DNA of 5,594 nt from Pseudomonadota bacterium (GTDB lineage: Bacteria > Pseudomonadota > Alphaproteobacteria > Rhizobiales > Aestuariivirgaceae), in NCBI GenBank assembly GCA_016522385.1, contig JAEKFU010000102.1, positions 1 to 5,594 on the forward strand, written 5' to 3'. The translations under genes were made by a program, and so were the position numbers. The notes below the pieces were generated by a model, which did no database searches, was not told where the DNA came from, and saw only the letters and a program-made list of their open reading frames with translations. Of the stretch, positions 1-5,514 are shown piece after piece. Numbering within the stretch: the stretch's first letter is position 1; every line of letters begins with the position of its first letter.

Positions 1-560
1 TTGATCGAGCGCCCATCATGGCTATCTCGCAAGGCTGTGCGATCGCGGCGGCTTTTGCAACGCGGGCCCCCGAGCGGGTCTCAGCCATCGTTATGATCGG
101 CGGCTTTCCGGTCGGACGCGGCAAGCGAAAATCCAAGAAGGATCAGGAGCGGGCGCAAGCCATGCGGGCCATGATGGCCGCGGGGTGGGATGATGATTAC
201 CCGTCGCTTCGCGACCTAATTGCAGAGCATATTATCCCCGTCGCGAGCAGAGAGGACCGGCGGCGCTACGCAGTGGATATGCGTGAAATGATTTCGCCGG
301 AAAACCTCGGACGGTACAGAGAGGTGATCGACAATATTGACGTCACCGACCTTCTTCCCAAAGTGCAAGCTCCCTGTCTTGTGCTTCACTGTAAAGGCGA
401 CCGCATGCAACCTATCGAACAGGGGCGCAGAATGGCGGCAGGAATCCCTAATGCAAGGTTCATTGCTTATGACAGCAACAATCATGACATCACAGAAAAT
501 GACCCGTGCTGGCCATTGGCAGAACGCGAAATTCACGCATTCCTGGAGGCGCATGCGTGA
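1..560 (+). CDS. Alpha/beta hydrolase domain protein, C-terminal part (5' end outside window)
   Basis: The reading frame is already open at base 3, and the first in-frame ATG (18-20) lies only three codons before the nucleophile Ser. The true start is therefore upstream, and about a third of a hydrolase domain is missing. Visible catalytic elements are a nucleophile elbow A-I-S-Q-G (Ser codon 27-29), an acid in C-K-G-D-R-M-Q-P (Asp codon 399-401) and a His in S-N-N-H-D (His codon 483-485), so the Ser-Asp-His triad looks intact. The stretch from the cap region to the end (AGWDDDYPSLRDL, ISPENLGR, IDVTDLLPKV, IPNARF, the NHD...PCWP tail) resembles, from memory, hydrolase domains fused to adenylate cyclase or winged-helix regulatory modules. 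The complete protein may thus be a multidomain signalling protein rather than a simple esterase. Substrate is unknown. It is convergent with the tetronate genes and probably not part of that pathway. Confidence 0.82.
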   Translation, partial: DRAPIMAISQGCAIAAAFATRAPERVSAIVMIGGFPVGRGKRKSKKDQERAQAMRAMMAAGWDDDYPSLRDLIAEHIIPVASREDRRRYAVDMREMISPENLGRYREVIDNIDVTDLLPKVQAPCLVLHCKGDRMQPIEQGRRMAAGIPNARFIAYDSNNHDITENDPCWPLAEREIHAFLEAHA

Positions 561-599
561 CAAAAGACATCTGATCGCGACCGTCAGCAGCAATGTTCA

Positions 600-1238
600 T
601 CACGTCGAGAATCGCGCGTGTAGGTCGGAAACCTGTTGCGGTGTCAGATAGCGGGTCTGTTCGCCACGCAGCAACAGATAGAGCCTCGCGGTTTCCTCCA
701 ACTCTTCGGCGGCATAGACCGCGGCATCGAGCGAAGTGCCGGCAACGACGGGCCCATGATTGGCGAGCAACATGGCATGGTGGTGCTTTGCGACATCACG
801 TACGGCACCGGCGAGTGCCTTGTCGCCGGGCGGGAAATAGGGCACGAGCGGCAACGTGCCGATGCGCATGACATAATAGGCCGTGATCGGCGGCAGCACG
901 TTCTGCGGATCGATCTCGGCAAGGCAGGAGACCGCGACAGAATGGGTCGAATGGAGATGCACGACGGCGGTCATTTTCGGACGTTCGGCATACATGGCTA
1001 GATGGAGGAACGCCTCCTTTGACGGTCTGTCGCCCGAAATATGCTCACCGCTAAGGCCGACCATCGACAAACGAGCTGGATCGAGCCGTCCCATGCACGA
1101 ATTAGTCGGCGAGATGATCATCCCGCTTTCGGTGAGAACCGAGACGTTGCCGGATGAACCGCAGCCGTAGCCGCGGTCGAACAGGGACTTTGCCATCAGG
1201 CAGATATTCTCGCGAATGGTCGCTTCAGCCGGGTTCAT
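600..1238 (-). CDS. otnC: Class II aldolase/adducin-fold 3-oxo-tetronate 4-phosphate decarboxylase (OtnC-type)
   Basis: The 212-residue protein is full length for the family. OtnC enzymes are cytosolic and decarboxylate 3-oxo-tetronate 4-phosphate to dihydroxyacetone phosphate and CO2. Visible motifs are S-S-G-N-V-S (28-33) and S-P-T-N-S (44-48), phosphate/substrate loops; the catalytic Glu75 in S-K-E-A-F-L-H; and the zinc ligands His94 and His96 (V-V-H-L-H-S) and His161 (A-N-H-G-P). All key residues of the L-fuculose-phosphate aldolase fold are present. The ATG at 1238 was chosen because it has GGAG (1247-1250) 8 nt upstream and forms a 4-bp ATGA overlap with the kinase stop. An ATG at 1337 would add 33 residues that do not look like the family and lie inside the kinase gene. 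It is the last gene of the leftward set. Other class II aldolase-fold sugar-acid enzymes are possible; adjacency to the OtnK-type kinase strongly favours OtnC. Confidence 0.9.
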   Translation of the reverse strand: MNPAEATIRENICLMAKSLFDRGYGCGSSGNVSVLTESGMIISPTNSCMGRLDPARLSMVGLSGEHISGDRPSKEAFLHLAMYAERPKMTAVVHLHSTHSVAVSCLAEIDPQNVLPPITAYYVMRIGTLPLVPYFPPGDKALAGAVRDVAKHHHAMLLANHGPVVAGTSLDAAVYAAEELEETARLYLLLRGEQTRYLTPQQVSDLHARFST

Positions 1239-2488
1239 GGTGCGGTCTCCAGGGCGTCTCGAAAGAAGGTCTCGGTGCCAAAGTTGCCAGACTTGAGGGC
1301 AAGAGCAATCGGTTCCGACCCCAAAGTTGCGCACCACGGTACGCCGGGCGCGATCGATTCCCCAACCATCAGACGCTCGGCACCGAGTGCCTTGACCACC
1401 GCGCCGGATGTCTCGCCGCCGGCGACGACAAAGCGGCGGACCCCCTGTTGCCGGGCACAGGTCGCCAAGTGGGCCAGTGTATTCTCGACAATTTGGGCGG
1501 CTCGTTCGGCACCAAGCTCATCTTGAATGGCGCGGACCGTTTCCGGCGGTTGGCTTGAGCTGACCAGTAGTGACGTATCGGCGATTTGCGACATAACGTT
1601 GTCGGCAAGCTCTTGCCTGTCGACAATCTGGCGCGGATCGATTCCAAGGACCGTACCGCCGTCAGCTCGCCATCTCGTAACCTGAGCATTGGTCGCCGCG
1701 CTGCAGGAGCCGGACAGCATGAGGGTAGGTCCGCCCACCTCGGGCAGCGGACGGATGGATACAGCGCTGTCTTGCGCCAGCAGTCGGGCGAGAGACAGGC
1801 CGAGCCCTGATCCGCCCGTGACCAGTGGCATATCGCGCACCGCCTCGGCGAGAGCGTCGATATCGTTCTGCGTTAGTGCGTCGGTGATCACATGGGCAAT
1901 GCCATCCTGTGCCAATGCCGCCAGGCAGGCGCGGATCGCCGCTGCGCCCTGTTGCACGATTTCCCAGGGCACAAGCCCAACCGTGCTGCCATCTGACAGC
2001 TGGGCCGCTAGCACGCGGGTAAGGTCGGGATCGCTCATCGGGGTGAGCGGATGGTTCTGCATGCCGGACTCCGACAGCAACTGATTGCCGACAAAAAGCT
2101 TGCCTTGATAGACGGTGCGGCCATTCTCGGGAAGAGCCGGGGTGTAGACGGTCTGTGCTGCGCCGGTTGCCGTCATCAATGCTTGAGCTACCGGCCCGAT
2201 ATTGCCCTCAGGCGTTGAATCAAAGGTTGAGCAGTATTTGAAGTAGCACTGCCTGGCCCCGGCAGCCGCCATCCAATGCCAACTACGCAAGGTGTCGTAC
2301 AGGGCCTCATCAAGTGGCGCAGTTCGGGATTTCAAGGCAACCACGATTGCATCGGCGTCGGGGCAGGGCTCTGTCGGATCCGGTGCGCCAAGTTGCAGTA
2401 CTGTCGACAGGCCGCCGCGGGTCAGCATCGAGGCGAGATCGGTCGCCCCGGTAAAGTCGTCAGCAATCGCTCCGGTCTGCAGGGTCAT
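1235..2488 (-). CDS. otnK: Four-carbon acid sugar kinase, 3-oxo-tetronate kinase type (OtnK)
   Basis: This is a complete 417-residue member of the former DUF1537 family, which phosphorylates the C4 hydroxyl of four-carbon sugar acids with ATP. The N-terminal substrate-binding domain shows A-D-D-F-T-G-A-T-D (9-17), KYCSTFDSTPEGNIGP (84-99), F-V-G-N-Q-L-L (132-138) and N-H-P-L-T-P-M (145-151). G-G-S-G-L-G (225-230) follows. The C-terminal nucleotide-binding domain has L-S-G-S-C-S-A-A-T-N (258-267), G-G-E-T-S-G-A-V (357-364), P-G-V-P-W (381-385) and K-S-G-N-F-G (399-404). The KYCSTFDST and NHPLTPM segments fit the OtnK branch better than the D-threonate kinase branch; that subgroup call is from memory. 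The start at 2488 places ADDFTGATD at its usual distance from the N-terminus, but no strong Shine-Dalgarno precedes it. Its TGA overlaps the decarboxylase ATG, so the two are probably translationally coupled. Confidence 0.92.
   Translation of the reverse strand: MTLQTGAIADDFTGATDLASMLTRGGLSTVLQLGAPDPTEPCPDADAIVVALKSRTAPLDEALYDTLRSWHWMAAAGARQCYFKYCSTFDSTPEGNIGPVAQALMTATGAAQTVYTPALPENGRTVYQGKLFVGNQLLSESGMQNHPLTPMSDPDLTRVLAAQLSDGSTVGLVPWEIVQQGAAAIRACLAALAQDGIAHVITDALTQNDIDALAEAVRDMPLVTGGSGLGLSLARLLAQDSAVSIRPLPEVGGPTLMLSGSCSAATNAQVTRWRADGGTVLGIDPRQIVDRQELADNVMSQIADTSLLVSSSQPPETVRAIQDELGAERAAQIVENTLAHLATCARQQGVRRFVVAGGETSGAVVKALGAERLMVGESIAPGVPWCATLGSEPIALALKSGNFGTETFFRDALETAP
1247..1250 (-). promoter_or_regulatory. 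Shine-Dalgarno for the OtnC-type gene
   Basis: On the minus strand GGAG lies 8 nt before the ATG at 1238, inside the last codons of the kinase gene. It decides for the 212-residue start over the ATG at 1337. Confidence 0.7.
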
Positions 2489-2582
2489 TTATCTTGTCTT
2501 GCCAGAGCAAGTGAGAGGGGCGGTAGTCCTTCTCCCGTTTGCGACCGAGGGAATTCGGTATTGCTACAGCGGTGACAACCCA
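2489..2582 (-). other. 94-bp gap inside the leftward gene set, with two small stem-loops
   Basis: This gap separates the dehydrogenase stop from the kinase start and has no gene. It contains CTTGC-CAGA-GCAAG (2498-2511), a perfect 5-bp stem with a 4-nt loop, and ACCGA-GGGAAT-TCGGT (2544-2559), a 5-bp stem with a 6-nt loop. Neither is followed by a T run on the minus strand, so neither reads as an intrinsic terminator. The first ends 9 nt upstream of the kinase ATG, where no good ribosome binding site is seen (only AAGA-like). No convincing promoter was found here, so co-transcription with the upstream dehydrogenase is the simplest reading. Confidence 0.4.
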
Positions 2583-3473
2583 TCATTCTTTCGGCGCATT
2601 CAGCCGACGGAAGATGTCGGCCATCTGTGTCATGTAGCGCTCGCCATAGCCCATGTTCTTGCCGAGCTTGAGGGTTTGCAGAACGCCGTCGGAGATGAGT
2701 GTTGCCGCATTGTGCTTAGTGGCGAGGCGGTTGTAGTAACTGATGTCCTTGAGGCAATTGACCATTGCGAACTTGTGGGCGTTGGGATCGTCCTCGAGGA
2801 TGTATTTCGAGTAATTCTGGAAGTTGCCGCAATTGAGTCCTGAGTTGGAAACAATCTCGTGCAGCACCCTCGTATCGAGCCCCACCGCCTCGACCATCGC
2901 ATAGGCTTCGGACCAAATGGCGGCGTAGCCGATGCCAATAAGATTGTTGATCAGTTTGATGGCATGGGCGGAGCCGACCGGCCCGCCGGTCTCGATGATG
3001 ACGTTGGCCCAAGTCGACAGGAGGGGGCGAATCTCTTCGATTGTTTCCGACGGTCCGCCGACATAGGTGGTGAGTTCCCCATCCCAGGCATGGGCCGGCG
3101 TACGCGACAGCGGAGCATCGATAAAAGTAATGTCGCTTGCGGCGAGTTCGGCGGCGAGACGCACGGTGGAGGCGGGGTCGGCGGTGCTGGTGTCGATTAT
3201 GGTCAGACCCGGCCTTGCTGTGGTGACTATTTCGGCAACATTGGCCTCGACATCGGGTGAGGCGGTGACGCACAAGACGACTATGTCACACTGACCCGCC
3301 ATCTCGGCCGCTGAAGCACATTCGACAGCGCCGCGACCCACAAGATCTTCCACCGCCTCGCGTTTGCGGTGCGCTATCACCCTTAGCGGATAGCCTTTTT
3401 CGATGGCATTCTTGGCCATCCCCCAGCCCATCAGGCCAACGCCGATGAACCCGACAACCGGATTGTCAGACAT
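2583..3473 (-). CDS. Beta-hydroxyacid dehydrogenase (3-hydroxyisobutyrate dehydrogenase family), SRTP-loop subgroup
   Basis: The 296-residue protein is a complete member of the beta-hydroxyacid dehydrogenase family. These enzymes use NAD(P) to oxidise hydroxy acids or reduce the matching semialdehydes. The Rossmann motif is G-F-I-G-V-G-L-M-G-W-G-M-A (8-20). The end of beta-2 reads A-H-R-K-R-E (34-39), with Arg36 and flanking basic residues and no Asp, which suggests NADP(H). The substrate loop, usually DAPVSGG, reads DAPLSRTPAHAWDGE (119-133). The catalytic Lys is K173 in K-L-I-N-N, with the usual Asn at K+4 (N177). The start at 3473 has GGAG (3481-3484) 7 nt upstream and puts the glycine motif at residue 8, as normal for the family. 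It is the first gene of the leftward set, before the kinase and decarboxylase, so a tetronate or related sugar acid is a plausible substrate. This is inference; true substrate and direction cannot be read from sequence. Confidence 0.88.
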   Translation of the reverse strand: MSDNPVVGFIGVGLMGWGMAKNAIEKGYPLRVIAHRKREAVEDLVGRGAVECASAAEMAGQCDIVVLCVTASPDVEANVAEIVTTARPGLTIIDTSTADPASTVRLAAELAASDITFIDAPLSRTPAHAWDGELTTYVGGPSETIEEIRPLLSTWANVIIETGGPVGSAHAIKLINNLIGIGYAAIWSEAYAMVEAVGLDTRVLHEIVSNSGLNCGNFQNYSKYILEDDPNAHKFAMVNCLKDISYYNRLATKHNAATLISDGVLQTLKLGKNMGYGERYMTQMADIFRRLNAPKE

Positions 3474-3480
3474 TGTTCCG

Positions 3481-3484
3481 CTCC
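3481..3484 (-). promoter_or_regulatory. Shine-Dalgarno for the leftward dehydrogenase
   Basis: On the minus strand GGAG is spaced 7 nt from the ATG at 3473, supporting that start. Confidence 0.7.
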
Positions 3485-3486
3485 AA

Positions 3487-3516
3487 TTGCATTAGTCTAC
3501 TAAATCGATTTAAACT
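3487..3516 (+). promoter_or_regulatory. Weak candidate rightward promoter
   Basis: TTGCAT (3487-3492) and TAAACT (3511-3516) are separated by 18 bp. The -35 is poor (3 of 6) and the -10 moderate (4 of 6). It would drive the LtnD-like dehydrogenase and the LacI-type gene, starting near 3523. The palindrome at 3501-3512 falls in its spacer and -10. The rightward genes need a promoter in this region, but this exact assignment is tentative. Confidence 0.3.
3501..3512. promoter_or_regulatory. Candidate LacI-family operator 1, TAAATCGATTTA
   Basis: This is a perfect 12-bp palindrome with a central CG, the step that LacI-family hinge helices open by leucine intercalation. It lies between two divergent dehydrogenase genes, next to a locus that encodes a LacI-family protein. 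It overlaps the -10 of the predicted leftward promoter and also the weaker rightward one. A bound repressor would block both. Which regulator binds it is inferred from context. Confidence 0.65.
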
Positions 3517-3536
3517 CGCAAAGTAGGGGATGTAAA
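3508..3536 (-). promoter_or_regulatory. Predicted sigma-70-type promoter of the leftward genes
   Basis: On the minus strand TTTACA (3536-3531, 5 of 6 to consensus) and TTAAAT (3513-3508, 4 of 6) are separated by exactly 17 bp. Transcription would begin near 3500, giving a leader of about 27 nt with the ribosome site in place. The -10 overlaps operator 1, consistent with repression. Confidence 0.55.
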
Positions 3537-3541
3537 CCGTG

Positions 3542-3555
3542 AATTTCCGGAAATT
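3542..3555. promoter_or_regulatory. Candidate operator 2, AATTTCCGGAAATT
   Basis: This is a perfect 14-bp palindrome with a central CG, 42 bp centre to centre from operator 1. It lies just upstream of the leftward -35 and in the leader of the rightward transcript, before the ATG at 3581. Its half-site (GGAAATT outward) differs from that of operator 1 (GATTTA), so it may be a second site for the same regulator or the site of another one. Confidence 0.5.
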
Positions 3556-3568
3556 GGAACTACGCGGC

Positions 3569-3574
3569 AGAAGG
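3569..3574 (+). promoter_or_regulatory. Shine-Dalgarno deciding the 3581 start
   Basis: AGAAGG ends 6 nt before the ATG at 3581. A GTG at 3539 also has a purine run (AGGGG, 3525-3529) but would add 14 residues before the Rossmann motif and would place operator 2 inside the coding region. The ATG is preferred. Confidence 0.65.
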
Positions 3575-3580
3575 TTTGAC

Positions 3581-4489
3581 ATGAGGATCGGATATATCGG
3601 TTTAGGGGCCATGGGGGCCCCAATGACACGGCGACTGGCAGCAGTCTATCCGGGCGATGTGTTGGCCTATGATGTCAACGAAGCGGTGTGCAACCGGGTG
3701 GCCGCCGAAACAGGCGCTGAGGCGCTGGGCTCTGTGGCCGAAATTGCATCGGCCAGCGACGTGCTGTTGACCTGCGTGCCCAACAACGACGTGCTGCGCG
3801 CGGTCTATCTGGGCGAGGGTGGCATTGCTTCTGTGATCCGCGGCGGCACGATCACCATCGACTGCTCGACCGTCGGTCCGGATGTGACACGCGAGGTTTA
3901 CGCGGCATTGGCGAAGCGTGGCGCAAGCCATCTCGATGCCTCAATGCTTGGGTCGGTGACACAGGCCAATGAGGGCACGATCAGCTTTGTTGTCGGAGGG
4001 GATGAGGATGCGTTTGATCGTGCTCGTCCGGTGCTGGCCGCCTGTGGCGGGCTGATCCGTCATTGCGGCGGTTCCGGCGCCGGAAATCAAATGAAGCTGA
4101 TCCACCAAAGCCTTGTTGCCGGTCACGCAGTCACAGTGGCCGAAGCCTTGGGGCTTTGCCTTGAGACCGGTGCGGACATCGAAACGTTCTACGAGATCGT
4201 CACGCAGGGTACTGGGTTTGCCTATTCGCGGTATTTCGAGAATCGTGTCCCGCGCATGCGTGATGGCGATTTCTCGGCCTTGTTCATGCTCAAGTTCATG
4301 TTGAAGGATGCGCGGCTGGCGTGGGACATGGTCGAGCACCCACATGAGAAGTTCCATGCTCTTGCCGCAGTGATCAAGACGTTTGAAGAGGCCGATCACA
4401 GCGGTTTGGGCGATGCCGATTTCTCGGCAGCGATGAAGATCATCGAAGCCCGTATCGGGCGGGGCGTCGAGGCCGAAAACAAGGACTAG
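3581..4489 (+). CDS. Beta-hydroxyacid dehydrogenase, LtnD (L-threonate dehydrogenase)-like
   Basis: From the ATG the protein has 302 residues, normal for the family. It starts M-R-I-G-Y-I-G-L-G-A-M-G, placing the Rossmann motif right at the N-terminus. Beta-2 ends in A-Y-D-V-N with Asp31, the mark of NAD rather than NADP preference. The substrate loop is DASMLGSVTQANEGT (119-133), where the usual DAPVSGG Ser is Leu123. The catalytic Lys is K172 in M-K-L-I-H-Q; His-Gln replaces the common Asn-Asn. From memory, K-x-x-H-Q and the later F-E-N-R-V..D-G-D-F and F-M-L-K-D segments (219-243) recall LtnD/YgbJ, which oxidises L-threonate to 2-oxo-tetronate. With kinase and decarboxylase genes across the divergent promoter, this is the best candidate for the tetronate-oxidising step. 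Substrate stays inferred. It is followed after 2 bp by the regulator gene, so the two form an operon. Confidence 0.87.
   Translation: MRIGYIGLGAMGAPMTRRLAAVYPGDVLAYDVNEAVCNRVAAETGAEALGSVAEIASASDVLLTCVPNNDVLRAVYLGEGGIASVIRGGTITIDCSTVGPDVTREVYAALAKRGASHLDASMLGSVTQANEGTISFVVGGDEDAFDRARPVLAACGGLIRHCGGSGAGNQMKLIHQSLVAGHAVTVAEALGLCLETGADIETFYEIVTQGTGFAYSRYFENRVPRMRDGDFSALFMLKFMLKDARLAWDMVEHPHEKFHALAAVIKTFEEADHSGLGDADFSAAMKIIEARIGRGVEAENKD
4481..4485 (+). promoter_or_regulatory. Shine-Dalgarno for the LacI-family gene
   Basis: AAGGA, inside the last codons of the preceding dehydrogenase, lies 6 nt before the ATG at 4492. It indicates that the regulator is translated from the same message. Confidence 0.65.
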
Positions 4490-4491
4490 CG

Positions 4492-5514
4492 ATGGACCGC
4501 AAGCCGCCGACACAAAAGCAGATCGCCGAGCGCCTCGGCCTGTCCCCGGCAACGATTTCGCTCGCCTTAAGAGACAGTCCGATGATTTCTTCCGAGACCC
4601 GCAAGCTGGTGCAAACGGCGATCAAAAAGTCGGGCTATGTGCACAATTTTGCCGCGGCCTCGCTGCGCACCGGCCGCAGCCGAATTGTCGGGGTCAGCTT
4701 TCACAATATCGCGCATCAATTTTTTGCCGAGATGCTGATCGCCATTGAGGAAAACCTGGGGGCGGCGGGAATCTCGGTATTCATCAACAATCACGGCGAG
4801 GATCCCTCGAGCCTGGCGCGATTTGTCGACAGTCTTGTGTCCTATGGCGCCGAGGCGCTGCTGGTGTCGCCGCCGCCTCATGTCACCGGCGAGGTGCTGG
4901 CACCCTTGCGTGGCCGCGGCATGCCGGTGATCTACATTTCGCGGCACCTGCGTGGTGATGATGATGCCGACCGAGTGATCAATGCCGATGCGATGGCGAC
5001 CGGCCGTGCGGCCAGCCGGCTCTTAGAGCTTGGTCATCGGCGGATCGTCCTGGTCGGCGGCCAGCCCGGCACTACCGTTGCCGAAGACCGTGTGACCGGG
5101 TTCAGTGAAGCAATCGAAGCAGCCGGTATCGCGTGGTCGGATGATTTGTGGCTGCAGTGCCGGCCGATACTGGCCGAGGGCGCCAAAGCAGTGCTAAGCG
5201 TTCTGGACCGGTCTGATCCACCGACAGGTTTCGTGTGCTTCAACGATCTGGTGGCGTTTGGCTCGATGAATGCGCTGAGGACGCGGGGGCTTGAGCCTGG
5301 AGTCGATGTCGGCGTAGTCGGTATCGGCGGCACTGATGAAGCGATGGCCTTTCATCCATCGTTGACCACCGTACTCGACAACCCGGCAAAGATCGGTCGG
5401 ATCGCCGCGGATACCTTGCTGACGCGGCTCGCCGAACCGGAAACGCCGCCGCGACATATCACGCTGGCGCCGAAACTGGTGGTGCGAGAAAGCTGCGGTG
5501 GGCCGGTTGGGTGA
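4492..5514 (+). CDS. LacI-family transcriptional regulator
   Basis: The 340-residue protein is full length for the family. The N-terminal helix-turn-helix spans residues 7-26 (TQKQIAERLGLSPATISLAL), with recognition helix S-P-A-T-I-S-L-A-L. Pro19, Ala20 and Leu24 stand where LacI has Tyr17, Gln18 and Arg22, so its half-site should differ from lac. The hinge helix is N-F-A-A-A-S-L-R-T-G (52-61), with Leu58 as the expected intercalator at a central CpG. Residues from about 64 on form the periplasmic-binding-protein-like effector domain, including R-I-V-G-V-S-F (64-70), A-E-D-R-V-T-G-F (197-204), C-F-N-D-L-V-A-F-G (249-257) and the late L-T-T-V-L-D-N-P (291-298). It is co-transcribed with the LtnD-like gene and is probably autoregulated through the CG-centred palindromes at 3501-3512 and/or 3542-3555. 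The inducer is likely a sugar acid or pathway intermediate; this is inferred from context. Confidence 0.93.
   Translation: MDRKPPTQKQIAERLGLSPATISLALRDSPMISSETRKLVQTAIKKSGYVHNFAAASLRTGRSRIVGVSFHNIAHQFFAEMLIAIEENLGAAGISVFINNHGEDPSSLARFVDSLVSYGAEALLVSPPPHVTGEVLAPLRGRGMPVIYISRHLRGDDDADRVINADAMATGRAASRLLELGHRRIVLVGGQPGTTVAEDRVTGFSEAIEAAGIAWSDDLWLQCRPILAEGAKAVLSVLDRSDPPTGFVCFNDLVAFGSMNALRTRGLEPGVDVGVVGIGGTDEAMAFHPSLTTVLDNPAKIGRIAADTLLTRLAEPETPPRHITLAPKLVVRESCGGPVG

Noticed and set aside
561..599. Bidirectional terminator between the convergent hydrolase and decarboxylase genes
   Set aside because: Only 4-bp complementary segments (CTGA/TCAG, ACAT/ATGT) and no T runs are present, so no terminator can be supported.
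553..651. Short open frame starting at an ATG overlapping the hydrolase stop
   Set aside because: It has about 32 codons, runs antisense into the decarboxylase end, and has no ribosome site or motif of note.
1239..1337. 33-residue N-terminal extension of the decarboxylase from an ATG at 1337
   Set aside because: It lies wholly inside the kinase gene, does not resemble the family, and the ATG at 1238 has a good ribosome site and an ATGA overlap.
2292..2843. 183-codon open frame on the plus strand
   Set aside because: It runs antisense across the well-supported kinase and dehydrogenase genes, has no recognisable motifs, and reads as a shadow frame typical of GC-rich DNA.
3539..3580. GTG start giving a 14-residue longer LtnD-like dehydrogenase
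   Set aside because: Family members begin at the Rossmann strand; the ATG at 3581 has AGAAGG at 6 nt, and the longer form would put a perfect palindrome inside the coding sequence. Not fully excluded.
4072..4085. Perfect 14-bp palindrome TTCCGGCGCCGGAA inside the LtnD-like gene
   Set aside because: It encodes the glycine-rich G-S-G-A-G loop before the catalytic Lys. One such palindrome in 5.6 kb of GC-rich coding DNA is compatible with chance.
3941..4552. 203-codon open frame on the minus strand
   Set aside because: It is antisense to the LtnD-like dehydrogenase and the start of the regulator, with His/Arg-rich composition and no family motifs.
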